Shown: positions 1-8,791 of the stretch, piece after piece
How positions within the stretch are numbered: position 1 is the stretch's first letter
Layout: every line of letters starts with the position of its first letter
Origin: JAEZVV01 sp036652035
GTDB lineage: Bacteria > Pseudomonadota > Gammaproteobacteria > Burkholderiales > Burkholderiaceae_F
Reading direction: 5' to 3'
Assembly (NCBI GenBank): GCA_036652035.1
Contig: JAVVWR010000019.1
Span: 1-42,605, forward strand
DNA length: 42,605 nt
Position numbers and translations under genes: made by a program
The notes under the pieces: generated by a model
The model's input: only the letters and a program-made list of their open reading frames with translations
What the model was told of the DNA's origin: nothing
The model's database searches: none

Positions 1-489
1 GCCAGCACGCTGGCCTTGCGCGAAGCGGAAGCGGCGGGCTACAGCACGCAGGCGGCGGTCGAGTCGCAACTGATCGCTCAGGCGCGTGGCCGGCCGGTGG
101 ACGAGCTCGAAGGGGTGGAGCTGCAGTTCCGCTTGTTCGACGCGGCCACGCCCGCGGTTCAACAGGCGTTTCTGGTGGAGACGCTGGACTCGATGGCGAA
201 CGGCGCCGTCCGCCGAGACGTGGGTGCGATCGCCCGCGCCTGGGCCCATGGCGACGAGGCGGCGGTGCAAGCCGTGCTGGCCGAGATGCAGGCCGATCCC
301 GCTCCCGGCGCCCGCTTCATGGCCGAGCAGCTGATCGCCGGGCGCCACGCCGCCATGCTGGAGCGGATCGAATACTTCACGCAGCAAGGCGGCTTGCCGC
401 TGGTGGCGGTGGGCTCGCTTCACCTCTTCGGTGCGCAGGGTCTGATCGAAGCGCTGCAGCGGCGTGGCTGGCGCGTTACGCGCGTGTAG
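1..489 (+). CDS. TraB/GumN family protein, C-terminal part (cut by window edge)
   Basis: The reading frame is open from base 1, so the 5' end lies outside the window; about 162 residues remain. The C-terminal segment with GSLHLFGAQGLIEALQRRGW matches the end of the TraB/GumN (PrgY-like) family, where a conserved Gly-x-x-His near the C-terminus belongs to the putative metal-dependent hydrolase core. Helical, Ala-rich sequence precedes it, as is usual. The biochemical role in bacteria is not settled. The stop codon overlaps the 3' end of the convergent dioxygenase gene by 14 bases. I am fairly sure of the family from the terminal motif; the N-terminal catalytic motifs cannot be checked here. 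Confidence 0.75.
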   Translation, partial: ASTLALREAEAAGYSTQAAVESQLIAQARGRPVDELEGVELQFRLFDAATPAVQQAFLVETLDSMANGAVRRDVGAIARAWAHGDEAAVQAVLAEMQADPAPGARFMAEQLIAGRHAAMLERIEYFTQQGGLPLVAVGSLHLFGAQGLIEALQRRGWRVTRV

Positions 490-1297
490 CCGAGGGCGTG
501 AAACGCCAGGCGTCCATCGCCAGCACGCCAGCGTCGACGCCGAGGTCAAAGTGTTCGATGCCGGGTGCGGGGCCCGCTGCGGCCCAGGCCAGCAGCAGAG
601 GCAGGAAGTGTTCGGGCGACGGATGGGCACGCCTCGCGTGAGGCGCGGCTTGCCAGCCCGCGATCGCCTGCGGGTCCGGGCTCGACAAGGCCTGTTGTAC
701 CCAGGCGCGAAACTCTTTGACGTAGGTTTGGGTTGGCACGCTGTCATCGACCGCCAGGCCGTGGTGCGAGACATGCTTGATCCAATCGTTCAGGTTGTGG
801 GTGAGGTGGCCCGAGCCGATGATCAGCACCCCTTGCCGCGCCAAGGGCCCCAGCGCGGCGCCGACGGCGAGCGTGTGCGAGACCGGCTGCTGGCTTTGCA
901 GCGAGACCTGCACCACCGGAATGTCGGCGGCGGGAAACAAATGGCGCAGCGGCGCCCAGGCGCCATGATCAAGGCCGCGCTGCGGGTTGAGCGCCGCAGC
1001 CAGGCCTGCCTTCTGCAGCAGAGTGGCCGCCTGTTGCGCCAGAGCCGGCGCGCCCGGGGCGGGATAGCGGATCGCGTAGAGCGCGGGGGGAAAACCGCCG
1101 AAATCGTGGACCGTCACGGGCGCGGCGCTGGCGGTGAGCGTGGCTTCGGCGGTTTCCCAATGCGCCGAGGCGATCAGGACCGCTCGCGGCCGCGGCAAGG
1201 TCTGGCCGAGTTCTTGCCATAGGCGCGCGGCGCGCGAGTCGAGCACGGCGTGCATCGGCGAACCGTGCGAGAGGAACAGGGTGGGAAGCGTGCTCAT
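476..1297 (-). CDS. DODA-type extradiol aromatic ring-opening dioxygenase family protein (YgiD-like)
   Basis: A 273-residue protein of the class III extradiol dioxygenase (LigB/DODA) family, a cytoplasmic metalloenzyme related to 4,5-DOPA dioxygenase and E. coli YgiD. Visible metal and active-site histidines sit in LFLSHGSPM (His11), ASAHWE, DHGAWAPL and GSGHLTHNL, all in the family's usual order, and the length fits. I chose the ATG at 1297 because the protein begins directly with the conserved STLPTLFLSHGSP segment; the frame stays open further upstream but that part is unlike the family. The real substrate is unknown. It lies 44 bases downstream of the GST gene on the same strand, so the two may be co-transcribed as a small aromatic/electrophile detoxification unit (inference). 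Confidence 0.85.
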   Translation of the reverse strand: MSTLPTLFLSHGSPMHAVLDSRAARLWQELGQTLPRPRAVLIASAHWETAEATLTASAAPVTVHDFGGFPPALYAIRYPAPGAPALAQQAATLLQKAGLAAALNPQRGLDHGAWAPLRHLFPAADIPVVQVSLQSQQPVSHTLAVGAALGPLARQGVLIIGSGHLTHNLNDWIKHVSHHGLAVDDSVPTQTYVKEFRAWVQQALSSPDPQAIAGWQAAPHARRAHPSPEHFLPLLLAWAAAGPAPGIEHFDLGVDAGVLAMDAWRFTPSATRA

Positions 1298-1341
1298 GGT
1301 GGCGGGTCGGCCGGGCAAAGGGCGTTCGTCCGGCCACGGTT

Positions 1342-1947
1342 TTAGTGGCGCAGATGTTCTTCCTGGAGGGCCTTCTGCACGGCCGGACGGGCCGCAACCC
1401 GTGCCATGAAGGCGGCGAGCGTGGGCCACTGCGCGATGTCGATCGCGACCCATTGGCCCCAGTTCATGACGGTGAAGAGATAGCCGTCGGCGACCGAGAA
1501 CTCGCCCATCAGGTAGTCCTTGGTGCCAAGCTGCTTGGCCACATAGTCGAGTCGCTGGCCGATCACGGCCCGTTGCGCGGCTTTGATCTCGTCGCTGCTG
1601 CCGTCTTTGAACAGTGGCGAGAACTGCTTGTGCAGCTCGGTCGAGATGAAGTTGAGCCACGACTGCAGCTGGTAGCGCTCGATCGTGCCGTTGGCCGGGG
1701 CGAGCTTGGCCGCCGGAGCCTGGTCGGCGATGTACTGAACGATCGCCGGACCTTCGGTGAGAAGAACGCCCGAGTCGAGCGCGAGCGCTGGTACATAACC
1801 CTTGGGGTTGATGGCGTAGAAATCGCCCTCGTGCTGCGCGCGGTGCGATTTGAGATCGACCTTCTCCAGCGTGTAGGGGAGGCCGGATTCGGCCAGCGCG
1901 ATGTGCGGCGACAGCGAGCAGGCGGCGGGCGAGTAATAGAGCTTCAT
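1342..1947 (-). CDS. gst: Glutathione S-transferase, beta class
   Basis: A 201-residue cytosolic GST that conjugates or reduces electrophiles using glutathione. It starts MKLYYSPAACSLSPH, with Cys10 at the position of the catalytic cysteine of bacterial beta-class enzymes. The thioredoxin-fold half continues with the NPKGYVPAL cis-proline segment and the TEGPAIVQYIAD glutathione-binding segment, followed by an all-helical C-terminal half with GEFSVADGYLF (N-capping box). The start is supported by CCTGGAGACACC just before the ATG. Length is normal. The substrate cannot be deduced. It is the first gene of a probable two-gene unit with the dioxygenase-family protein. Confidence 0.92.
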   Translation of the reverse strand: MKLYYSPAACSLSPHIALAESGLPYTLEKVDLKSHRAQHEGDFYAINPKGYVPALALDSGVLLTEGPAIVQYIADQAPAAKLAPANGTIERYQLQSWLNFISTELHKQFSPLFKDGSSDEIKAAQRAVIGQRLDYVAKQLGTKDYLMGEFSVADGYLFTVMNWGQWVAIDIAQWPTLAAFMARVAARPAVQKALQEEHLRH

Positions 1948-2406
1948 GGTGTCTCCAGGCGAAAAACGAGCGTGAGCCAGGGGCGGTGACGACGATGGAC
2001 AGAGAAGCCGGATATTTCCAGTCGCGGCCCAAGCTGCCAAGGCCCCGGCTCTGGCCCAGGGGGATTCAGGGCGCGGCCAGCAAAAAGGGCCGCAGAACCG
2101 GTATCGCCCGTGCGCTGGCGCGCGACAGATCCACAAAGCGGCGTTTCGCCAGCGTCGCCAGCCCGCATCGATGGCGGTGGGTGGGGCCGAGCGGCGTGAG
2201 GGGTGTCCGAGCCGCGCTCAGCTTTTAGCCAGGGCGGGTTGATTCGTCGAGCAACGACTACACGAATTCTCGCCTGCTGTGCTGCAACAATAGGTGCACG
2301 GCTCTAGTCGCTGGGGTTGACGAGCGTCCGGCCGGAAGAAAATAGTACGATCGTTCGTCTTTTTTGAGATCGCGGCCTTGATGCCCGTCAACCCGGACCG
2401 ACCCTG
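1948..2406. promoter_or_regulatory. Divergent intergenic region between gst and the tetR operon
   Basis: This 459-base stretch holds no convincing gene. It must contain the promoters for gst (leftward) and for the beta-oxidation operon (rightward). A reasonable sigma-70 promoter for the operon is TTGACG at 2317-2322 followed after about 17 bases by AAATAG at 2340-2345; the -10 is weak. The TetR-type operator described separately overlaps this -10. I see no tRNA or repeat here. Confidence 0.4.
2344..2358. promoter_or_regulatory. Candidate operator for the TetR regulator
   Basis: The bases AGTACGATCGTTCGT contain the perfect 8-base palindrome ACGATCGT (2347-2354), extended by a matched G/C pair outside one mismatched pair. 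On the other strand it reads ACGAACGATCGTACT, the size and style of TetR/AcrR-family sites. It overlaps the proposed -10 element and lies about 50 bases upstream of the tetR start, a good place for autorepression. Inferred from sequence only. Confidence 0.5.
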
Positions 2407-3120
2407 ATGTCTTTGCCCAATGCTTTGCCATCGCTCGCCGCGCCGCTGCGCACCCGCAAGGGTGAAACGACGCGCGCGGCGATCGTTTTGGTGGCGGTGG
2501 CAATTGCCCGACGCGACGGTCTTGAGGGCCTGACCATCGGTTCGGTGGCCGAGGGTGCGGGCATGAGCAAGAGCGGCGTGTTTGCGCACTTCGGTTCGCG
2601 CGAAGACCTGCAGCTGGCCGTGCTCAAGGCCTACGCCGAGCGCTTTGTGGACGAGGTGTTGCGGCCCGCGGTGCGCGAGCCGCGCGGCCTGCCGCGCTTG
2701 AACGCGATGCTCGAAAACTGGCTCGATTTTCTGGCGCGGGAGATCGAGCAGGGTTGCCTGATGATCTCCGGCGCGAGCGAGTACGACGATCGCCCCGGCG
2801 CCTTGCGCAACGCGATGGTGACGATCATCCACGGTTGGAATCAGGAACTGCTGCGCGCGATCGAGCTTGGCAAGACCGAAGGCCATTTGCTGGCCGACGC
2901 CGATAGCGAACAGCTGGCTTTCGAAATCTACGGACTGATGCTCGCGATGCATCAGGAAGCCCGTCTGCTGCGCTCGGCCAAGAGCCCGAGCCGCGCGCGC
3001 CGCGGGCTTGAACGAATCATTTCCGGTGCGCTGGCTGTCCCGCCGGCCGCCTCTTCCCCCTCCCGCTCCGCTTCGGCCGCTCGCAAGTCGGCTTCGGCAT
3101 CCCAGTCCTCCAGGAGATAA
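2407..3120 (+). CDS. TetR/AcrR family transcriptional regulator of the beta-oxidation operon
   Basis: A 237-residue DNA-binding regulator. The N-terminal helix-turn-helix domain is at about residues 20-70, with the clear recognition segment GMSKSGVFAHFGSREDL. The rest is a helical ligand-binding domain (GCLMISGASEYDDRPG and following) typical of TetR proteins that sense acyl-CoA or other hydrophobic ligands; the ligand is inferred from context. The C-terminal 25 residues are a Ser/Ala/Arg-rich tail of low complexity. The stop codon is only 3 bases from the acyl-CoA dehydrogenase start, and that gene's ribosome-binding site lies inside this coding sequence, so the regulator is co-transcribed with its presumed targets and probably represses its own operon from the palindrome at 2344-2358. 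Confidence 0.9.
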   Translation: MSLPNALPSLAAPLRTRKGETTRAAIVLVAVAIARRDGLEGLTIGSVAEGAGMSKSGVFAHFGSREDLQLAVLKAYAERFVDEVLRPAVREPRGLPRLNAMLENWLDFLAREIEQGCLMISGASEYDDRPGALRNAMVTIIHGWNQELLRAIELGKTEGHLLADADSEQLAFEIYGLMLAMHQEARLLRSAKSPSRARRGLERIISGALAVPPAASSPSRSASAARKSASASQSSRR

Positions 3121-3123
3121 GCC

Positions 3124-4935
3124 ATGCCTGTCTACAAGGCTCCTTTGCGCGATCAGCAGTTCGTCATCCATGAAGTGCTGGGTGCGGTCGATGCCCTCAA
3201 GGCGATGCCCGCCTACGCCGACATCGACGCCGACACCGTCAATGCAGTGGTTGAAGAGTCCGGCAAGTTCTGCGCCGAAGTGCTGTTGCCGATCAATCGT
3301 TCGGGCGACGAAGAGGGCTGCACGTACGACCCCGTCAGTCGCGCGGTGAAGACGCCGCTGGGATTTAAATCGGCGTTCGATCAGTTTCGCGAGGCCGGCT
3401 GGCAAGGTCTGGCCTGTGATCCGGAATACGGCGGCCAGGGTCTGCCGCAGCTGCTGCAGATCGCGTTCTACGAGATGCAGTACTCGACCAACCAGGCCTG
3501 GGCGATGTACCCCGGTTTGACGATTGGCGCCTACGAGTGCCTGCACACCCACGGCAGCGAAGCGATCAAGAGCCTCTACCTGCCCAAGCTCATCAGCGGC
3601 GAGTGGACCGGAACGATGTGCCTGACCGAGTCGCACTGCGGCACCGACCTGGGCCTCTTGCGCACCAAGGCCGAGCCCCTGGGCGATGGCAGCTATGCGA
3701 TCACCGGCGAGAAGATCTTCATCTCCTCGGGCGAGCACGACATGGCCGACAACATCATTCACCTGGTGTTGGCGCGCCTGCCCGACGCTCCCGCCGGCAC
3801 CAAGGGCATCTCGCTCTTCGTGGTGCCCAAGCGCCTGCCGGTGGGCGAGGGCGAAGCGGCCACCGCCGGCGAGGCCAATGGCATTTTCTGCGGCGCGATC
3901 GAACACAAGATGGGAATCAACGGCAACTCGACCTGCCAGATGGTTCTGCAAGACGCTAAGGGCTGGATGGTGGGTGAGCCGAACAAGGGCTTGAACGCCA
4001 TGTTCGTCATGATGAACGGCGCGCGCCTGGGGGTGGGTGTGCAAGGCCTGGGCATTGGCGAGGCGGCCTATCAGAACGCCGCGGTTTACGCCAAGGACCG
4101 CTTGCAGATGCGTGCCCTGACCGGCGCGGTGGCGCCTGACAAACCGGCCGATCCGATCATCGTTCACCCCGACGTGCGCCGCATGCTCTTGTCGGCACGG
4201 GCTTACGCCGAGGGCGGCCGCGCGTTCAGCTACTGGGTCGCTCTGATGGCGGACCAGCAAACCCAGGGCGCGACCGAAGCCGACCGCAAGTTCGGCGCCG
4301 ACATGATGGCGTTGATGACGCCAATCGTTAAAGCCTTCCTCACCGACAACGGATTCCAAGCGGCGGTGGAGTGCCAGCAGGTCTTCGGCGGTCACGGTTA
4401 CATCCGTGAATGGGGCATGGAGCAGTTCGTGCGCGACGCGCGCATCAACATGATCTACGAGGGCACCAACGGCATTCAGTCGCTCGACCTGCTGGGCCGC
4501 AAGGTTCTGATGGACAACGGCTCCAAGCTGCGCCAGTTCGGCAAGCTGGTGACCGACTTCATCGAGGCCAACGGCACCGACATGGAGATGGACGAGTTCA
4601 TCGCCCCGCTCGCCGACATCGGCGACAAGGTGACCAAGCTTTCGACCGAGATCGGCATGAAGGCCTTCGGCAATCCCAACGAAGCGGGCGGCGCCTCGGT
4701 CGACTACCTGCGCGTGGTTGGCCACCTGGTGTTCGCCTACTTCTGGGCGCGCATGGCCAAGGTGGCGCTTGACCGCGTCAAGGCCGACGGCGCCAATGTC
4801 GATCCGTTCTACGTCGCCAAGCTGCACACCGCCCGCTTCTACTTCCAGAAGCTGCTGCCCGAGACCGCTTCGCGCATCCGCACCGCGCGCGCCGGCGTCA
4901 AGAGCGTGATGGAAATGCCGGCGGACATGTTCTAA
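3124..4935 (+). CDS. Acyl-CoA dehydrogenase with C-terminal extension
   Basis: A 603-residue FAD enzyme that introduces the alpha-beta double bond in acyl-CoA, the first step of beta-oxidation. The ACAD signatures are CLTESHCGTDLGLL (substrate/FAD loop), KIFISSGEHD, and near residues 420-455 VFGGHGYIREWGMEQF followed by MIYEGTNGIQSLDLLGRK, whose Glu is the likely catalytic base. It is longer than the 380-residue standard because of a roughly 130-residue C-terminal helical domain, as in the DmdC-like/long ACAD subgroup. AGGAGA lies 6 bases before the ATG. The neighbours supply the next beta-oxidation steps. Chain-length preference is unknown; a methylmercaptopropionyl-CoA role is possible by family but has no support in the context. 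Confidence 0.93.
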   Translation: MPVYKAPLRDQQFVIHEVLGAVDALKAMPAYADIDADTVNAVVEESGKFCAEVLLPINRSGDEEGCTYDPVSRAVKTPLGFKSAFDQFREAGWQGLACDPEYGGQGLPQLLQIAFYEMQYSTNQAWAMYPGLTIGAYECLHTHGSEAIKSLYLPKLISGEWTGTMCLTESHCGTDLGLLRTKAEPLGDGSYAITGEKIFISSGEHDMADNIIHLVLARLPDAPAGTKGISLFVVPKRLPVGEGEAATAGEANGIFCGAIEHKMGINGNSTCQMVLQDAKGWMVGEPNKGLNAMFVMMNGARLGVGVQGLGIGEAAYQNAAVYAKDRLQMRALTGAVAPDKPADPIIVHPDVRRMLLSARAYAEGGRAFSYWVALMADQQTQGATEADRKFGADMMALMTPIVKAFLTDNGFQAAVECQQVFGGHGYIREWGMEQFVRDARINMIYEGTNGIQSLDLLGRKVLMDNGSKLRQFGKLVTDFIEANGTDMEMDEFIAPLADIGDKVTKLSTEIGMKAFGNPNEAGGASVDYLRVVGHLVFAYFWARMAKVALDRVKADGANVDPFYVAKLHTARFYFQKLLPETASRIRTARAGVKSVMEMPADMF

Positions 4936-4948
4936 CGATTGGCCCGGT

Positions 4949-4977
4949 GCGCCGCAGCTCCGCCAGGGCTGCGGCGC
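4949..4977 (+). other. Intercistronic hairpin in the beta-oxidation operon
   Basis: GCGCCGCAGC (4949-4958) and GCTGCGGCGC (4968-4977) are a perfect 10-base inverted repeat around a 9-base loop, 14 bases after the dehydrogenase stop. There is no T-run, so this is more likely an mRNA-stabilising or partial attenuating hairpin than a terminator. Confidence 0.6.
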
Positions 4978-5028
4978 CTTGCTGTTGCATCACCGAACAC
5001 GGATCACCCATTTCCTCCAGGAGACCTC

Positions 5029-7440
5029 ATGAGTAAGTTCATCGTCCGCAAGGTCGCAGTGCTGGGCGCCGGCGTGATGGGCGCGCAGATTGCCGCCCAT
5101 TGCGTCAACGCCAAGGTGCCGGTCGTGTTGTTCGACCTGCCCGCCAAGGAAGGCAACAAGAACGGCATCGTTCTCAAGGCCATCGAGAACCTCAAGAAGC
5201 TCAACCCCGCGCCGCTTGGCAACAAGGACGACGCGCAGTACATCGAGCTTGCCAACTACGAGGACGACCTCGCCCAGCTGGCCGATTGCGACCTGATCAT
5301 CGAGGCCATCGCCGAGCGCATGGACTGGAAGCACGACCTGTACAAAAAGGTCGGCCCCTTTGTTTCGCCCAGCGCGATCTTTGCGTCGAATACCTCGGGT
5401 CTGCCGATCGAGCAGCTTTCGACCGTGATGGACGATGGCCTGAAGGCGCGCTTTTGCGGCGTGCACTTCTTCAACCCGCCGCGCTACATGCACCTGGTCG
5501 AGCTGATCCCGACCCCGGCGACCGAGCCCTCCATCATGGACAAGCTCGAGACCTTCCTCACCAGCACGCTCGGCAAGGGCGTGGTGCGCGCCAAGGACAC
5601 TCCCAACTTCATCGCCAACCGGGTCGGCATCTTCGGCATGCTCGCGACCTTCAAGGAAGCGGAGAAGTACGGCCTGGGCTATGACGTGGTCGACGACCTC
5701 ACGGGAGCGAAGCTGGGCCGTGCCAAGAGCGCGACCTTCCGCACCGCCGACGTGGTGGGTCTGGACACCATGGCGCATGTCATCAAGACCATGCGCGACA
5801 CGCTGCCCGCCTCGATCGACCCGTTTGCCGCTCACTTCGGCACGCCGGCCGTGCTCGAGAAGCTGATCGCCGCTGGCGCCCTGGGTTCCAAGACCAAGGC
5901 CGGCTTCTACAAGAAGGACGGCAAGATCATCAAGGTGATCAACCCGGCGACCGGTGAATACGTCGAGGGCGGCGCCAAGGCCGATGACATCGTCGTGCGC
6001 ATCCTCAAGAAAAAGGATCCGGCCGAGCGTCTCAAGCTGCTGCGCGAAACCAATCACCCGCAAGCCAAGTTCCTGTGGGCGATCTTCCGCGACGCTTTCC
6101 ACTACATCGCGGTCCACCTCGAGACCATTGCCGACACCGCGCGCGAAGTCGACTTCGGTCTGCGCTGGGGCTTTGGCTGGGCTACCGGCCCGTTCGAAGT
6201 CTGGCAATCGGCGGGCTGGAAACAGGTCGCCGAATGGGTCAAGGCCGACATCGAGGCCGGCGAAGCGCTCTCGAATGCGCCGCTGCCCGCCTGGGTGTTT
6301 GAAGGCCCGGTGGCCGAGCGCGGCGGCGTGCATCAGCCCGAGGGCTCGTGGTCGCCCGCGCAAGGCAAGTTCGTGCCGCGCTCCGATCTGCCGGTCTATG
6401 CCAAGCAGATCTTCCGCGCGCCGCTGGTGGGTGAGAACTCGCCCACCGGTCACACCGGTGGCAGCACCGTGTTCGAAGACGAGTCGGTGCGCCTCTTCAC
6501 GGTGGCGCAACAGCCTGACGTTCTGATCATTTCCTTGAAGAGCAAGATGCACACGATCGGACCGGGCGTGGTTGCCGGTCTGCTGCAGGCGCTTGAGCTT
6601 GCCGAGAAGCAATACAAGGCTCTGGTGGTGTGGTCGCCCGACGAGCCCTTCTCGGCCGGTGCCGACCTCGCCGCGATGCTGCCGGTGTTCATGGCGGGCG
6701 GCGTCAAGGCGATCGGCGCTGAAGAGAAGAAGCTGCAAGACGCTTTCATGCGCCTGAAGTACGCCCAGGTTCCGGTGGTCTCGGCCGTCAGCGGCCTGGC
6801 TCTGGGTGGCGGCTGCGAACTGCTGCTGCACTCGGCCAAGCGCGTTGCCAATCTCGAGAGCTACATCGGTCTGGTGGAAGTGGGCGTGGGCCTGCTGCCG
6901 GGCGCGGGTGGCCTGAAGGAAGGCGCGATCCGCGCCGGTCTGGCGGCGCAGGCCGCCGGCAGCAACGACGTGCTGAGTTTCCTCAAGGGCTGGTTCCTCA
7001 ACGCGGCGATGGCCAATGTCGGCAAGTCGGCGCTCGAGGGTCGCACCATGGGCTGGCTGCTGCCGTCCGACGTGGTGGTGTTCAACAGCCACGAGCTGCT
7101 ATGGACCGCGCTCAAGGAAGCCGCGGCGATGGCCGACGCCGGTTACCGCCCGCCGCTGAAGGTGAAGGGCGTGCCGGTGGCCGGCCGCTCGGGCCTGGCG
7201 ACGATCAAGGCGCAACTGGTTGGCATGCGTGACGGCGGCTTCATCAGCGCGCACGACTACTTCATCGCCAGCCGGATCGCGGAAGTGATGTGCGGCGGCG
7301 ATGTCGAAGCCGGCAGCCTGGTCGACGAGCAGTGGCTGCTCGATCTGGAGCGCAAGTTCTTCATGGAGCTGGTCAATCACCCCAAGAGCCAGGAACGCAT
7401 GATGGGGATGATGCAGACCGGCAAGCCGGTGCGTAACTAA
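5029..7440 (+). CDS. 3-hydroxyacyl-CoA dehydrogenase / enoyl-CoA hydratase fusion (FadN/FadB-like)
   Basis: An 803-residue bifunctional enzyme catalysing hydration of enoyl-CoA and NAD-dependent oxidation of 3-hydroxyacyl-CoA. The dehydrogenase comes first: Rossmann motif GAGVMGAQIAAHC at residues 12-24, SNTSGLPIEQLS, HFFNPPRYMHLVELIP with the catalytic His, and TPNFIANRVG. The crotonase domain follows (about residues 490-720) with AGADLAAM, LALGGGCELLLHS and LVEVGVGLLPGAGG, keeping both hydratase glutamates (GGGCE and LVEVG). This order is the reverse of E. coli FadB and matches the Bacillus FadN type. I chose the ATG at 5029 because TCCTCCAGGAGA precedes it; the frame is open from 4939. It sits between the dehydrogenase and thiolase genes. 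Confidence 0.94.
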   Translation: MSKFIVRKVAVLGAGVMGAQIAAHCVNAKVPVVLFDLPAKEGNKNGIVLKAIENLKKLNPAPLGNKDDAQYIELANYEDDLAQLADCDLIIEAIAERMDWKHDLYKKVGPFVSPSAIFASNTSGLPIEQLSTVMDDGLKARFCGVHFFNPPRYMHLVELIPTPATEPSIMDKLETFLTSTLGKGVVRAKDTPNFIANRVGIFGMLATFKEAEKYGLGYDVVDDLTGAKLGRAKSATFRTADVVGLDTMAHVIKTMRDTLPASIDPFAAHFGTPAVLEKLIAAGALGSKTKAGFYKKDGKIIKVINPATGEYVEGGAKADDIVVRILKKKDPAERLKLLRETNHPQAKFLWAIFRDAFHYIAVHLETIADTAREVDFGLRWGFGWATGPFEVWQSAGWKQVAEWVKADIEAGEALSNAPLPAWVFEGPVAERGGVHQPEGSWSPAQGKFVPRSDLPVYAKQIFRAPLVGENSPTGHTGGSTVFEDESVRLFTVAQQPDVLIISLKSKMHTIGPGVVAGLLQALELAEKQYKALVVWSPDEPFSAGADLAAMLPVFMAGGVKAIGAEEKKLQDAFMRLKYAQVPVVSAVSGLALGGGCELLLHSAKRVANLESYIGLVEVGVGLLPGAGGLKEGAIRAGLAAQAAGSNDVLSFLKGWFLNAAMANVGKSALEGRTMGWLLPSDVVVFNSHELLWTALKEAAAMADAGYRPPLKVKGVPVAGRSGLATIKAQLVGMRDGGFISAHDYFIASRIAEVMCGGDVEAGSLVDEQWLLDLERKFFMELVNHPKSQERMMGMMQTGKPVRN

Positions 7441-7495
7441 TTCGTGATCCGTGAACCGTGCGCCGCGCCTGACCGCGCGGCGCGCCGATCACGAA
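7441..7495 (+). other. Nested inverted repeat between the HAD-crotonase and thiolase genes
   Basis: Immediately after the stop codon, TTCGTGATC (7441-7449) pairs with GATCACGAA (7487-7495), and inside it GCGCCGCGC (7460-7468) pairs with GCGCGGCGC (7475-7483). Both pairs are perfect 9-base arms. No T-run follows; the thiolase ribosome-binding site AGGAG starts just behind it at 7497. It could stabilise the upstream mRNA, tune thiolase translation or bind a protein. Confidence 0.65.
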
Positions 7496-7511
7496 CAGGA
7501 GACTTAAATAC

Positions 7512-8711
7512 ATGAGCAAGCAAATCCAGGACGCCTACATCGTCGCTGCCACGCGCACGCCGATCGGCAAGGCCCCCAAGGGCGCGCTGCGCAATCAGCG
7601 CCCCGACGACCTGCTGGTTCACGCCATCAAGGGTGCGATGGCGCAGGTACCCAATCTTGATCCGGCGGCGGTGGAAGACGCGATCATCGGCTGCGCCATG
7701 CCCGAGGCCGAGCAAGGCCTGAACTTCGCCCGCGTGGCGGTGCTGCTGGCGGGCCTGCCCAATACCGTGGGCGGTGTCACCGTCAACCGCTTCTGCTCGT
7801 CGGGCTTGAACGCTTTGGCGATGGCGGCCGACCGCATCCGTGTGGGCGAGGCCGACGTCATGATCGCCGGCGGTGCCGAGTCGATGAGCATGGTGCCCAT
7901 GAGCGGCAACAAGCCCAGCTTCAACCCGGAAGTGTTCGCCAAGGACGAGAACCTCGGCATCGCTTACGGCATGGGCCTGACCGCCGAGAAGGTGGCGCAG
8001 CAGTGGAAGATTTCGCGCGAAGCGCAGGACGTCTTCGCTCTGGAATCGCACCGCCGCGCGCTGCTCGCGCAGCAGGCGGGCGAGTTCACCGACGAGATCA
8101 CGCCGTACGAGATCGTCGAGCGCTTCCCCAACCTCGCCACCGGCGAGATCGACGTCAAGCGCCGCATCCTTGCGCTCGACGAAGGTCCGCGCGCCGAGAC
8201 CACGCTGGAGGCCTTGGCCAAACTGAGAACCGTGTTCGCGGCCAAGGGCAGCGTCACCGCCGGCAACAGCTCGCAGATGAGCGACGGTGCGGGGGCTCTG
8301 ATCGTGGTCTCCGAACGCGCGCTCAAGCAGTACAACCTGACCCCGCTGGCTCGCTTCGTGAGTTTCGCGGTCAAGGGCGTGCCGCCCGAGGTGATGGGCA
8401 TCGGTCCGAAGGAAGCGATTCCCGCGGCGCTCAAACTCGCCGGCCTCAAGCTCGAAGACATGGGCTGGATCGAGCTCAACGAAGCCTTTGCCGCGCAGGC
8501 GCTGGCGGTGATCGGCGAACTCGGCCTCGACCCCAGCATCGTCAACCCCATGGGCGGCGCGATCGCTCTGGGTCACCCGCTGGGCGCGACCGGCGCGATC
8601 CGCGCGGCGACCGTGGTGCATGCTCTGCGTCGCCGCCAGGCCAAGTACGGCATGGTGTCGATGTGCATCGGCACCGGCATGGGCGCGGCTGGCATCTTCG
8701 AGCGCGTCTGA
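7512..8711 (+). CDS. fadA: Acetyl-CoA C-acyltransferase (3-ketoacyl-CoA thiolase)
   Basis: A 399-residue thiolase that cleaves 3-ketoacyl-CoA with CoA in the last step of beta-oxidation. The nucleophilic cysteine is in NRFCSSGLNALAMAADRI (about residue 94), followed by GGAESMSMVPM, NEAFAAQALAV, the histidine motif GGAIALGHPLGATGA and the second cysteine motif CIGTGMGAAGIF near the C-terminus. All catalytic positions are present and the length is standard. AGGAGACTTAAATAC precedes the ATG. It is the last gene of the TetR-led operon; a strong terminator follows. A biosynthetic acetyl-CoA acetyltransferase is the alternative, but the context favours degradation. Confidence 0.94.
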   Translation: MSKQIQDAYIVAATRTPIGKAPKGALRNQRPDDLLVHAIKGAMAQVPNLDPAAVEDAIIGCAMPEAEQGLNFARVAVLLAGLPNTVGGVTVNRFCSSGLNALAMAADRIRVGEADVMIAGGAESMSMVPMSGNKPSFNPEVFAKDENLGIAYGMGLTAEKVAQQWKISREAQDVFALESHRRALLAQQAGEFTDEITPYEIVERFPNLATGEIDVKRRILALDEGPRAETTLEALAKLRTVFAAKGSVTAGNSSQMSDGAGALIVVSERALKQYNLTPLARFVSFAVKGVPPEVMGIGPKEAIPAALKLAGLKLEDMGWIELNEAFAAQALAVIGELGLDPSIVNPMGGAIALGHPLGATGAIRAATVVHALRRRQAKYGMVSMCIGTGMGAAGIFERV

Positions 8712-8768
8712 TCGAAGTTCCCGCGTGCGCCGCTCGGGGTGGCGCGCGCGGGCTTCGAGCTTTAAGGC

Positions 8769-8791
8769 AAGGGCGCTGCGGCGCCCTTTTT
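8769..8791 (+). terminator. Rho-independent terminator of the beta-oxidation operon
   Basis: AAGGGCGC (8769-8776), loop TGCG, GCGCCCTT (8781-8788), then T8787-T8791. It is 58 bases after the thiolase stop. The apex GCGCTGCGGCGC recurs in two other 3'-end hairpins of this window. Confidence 0.88.
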
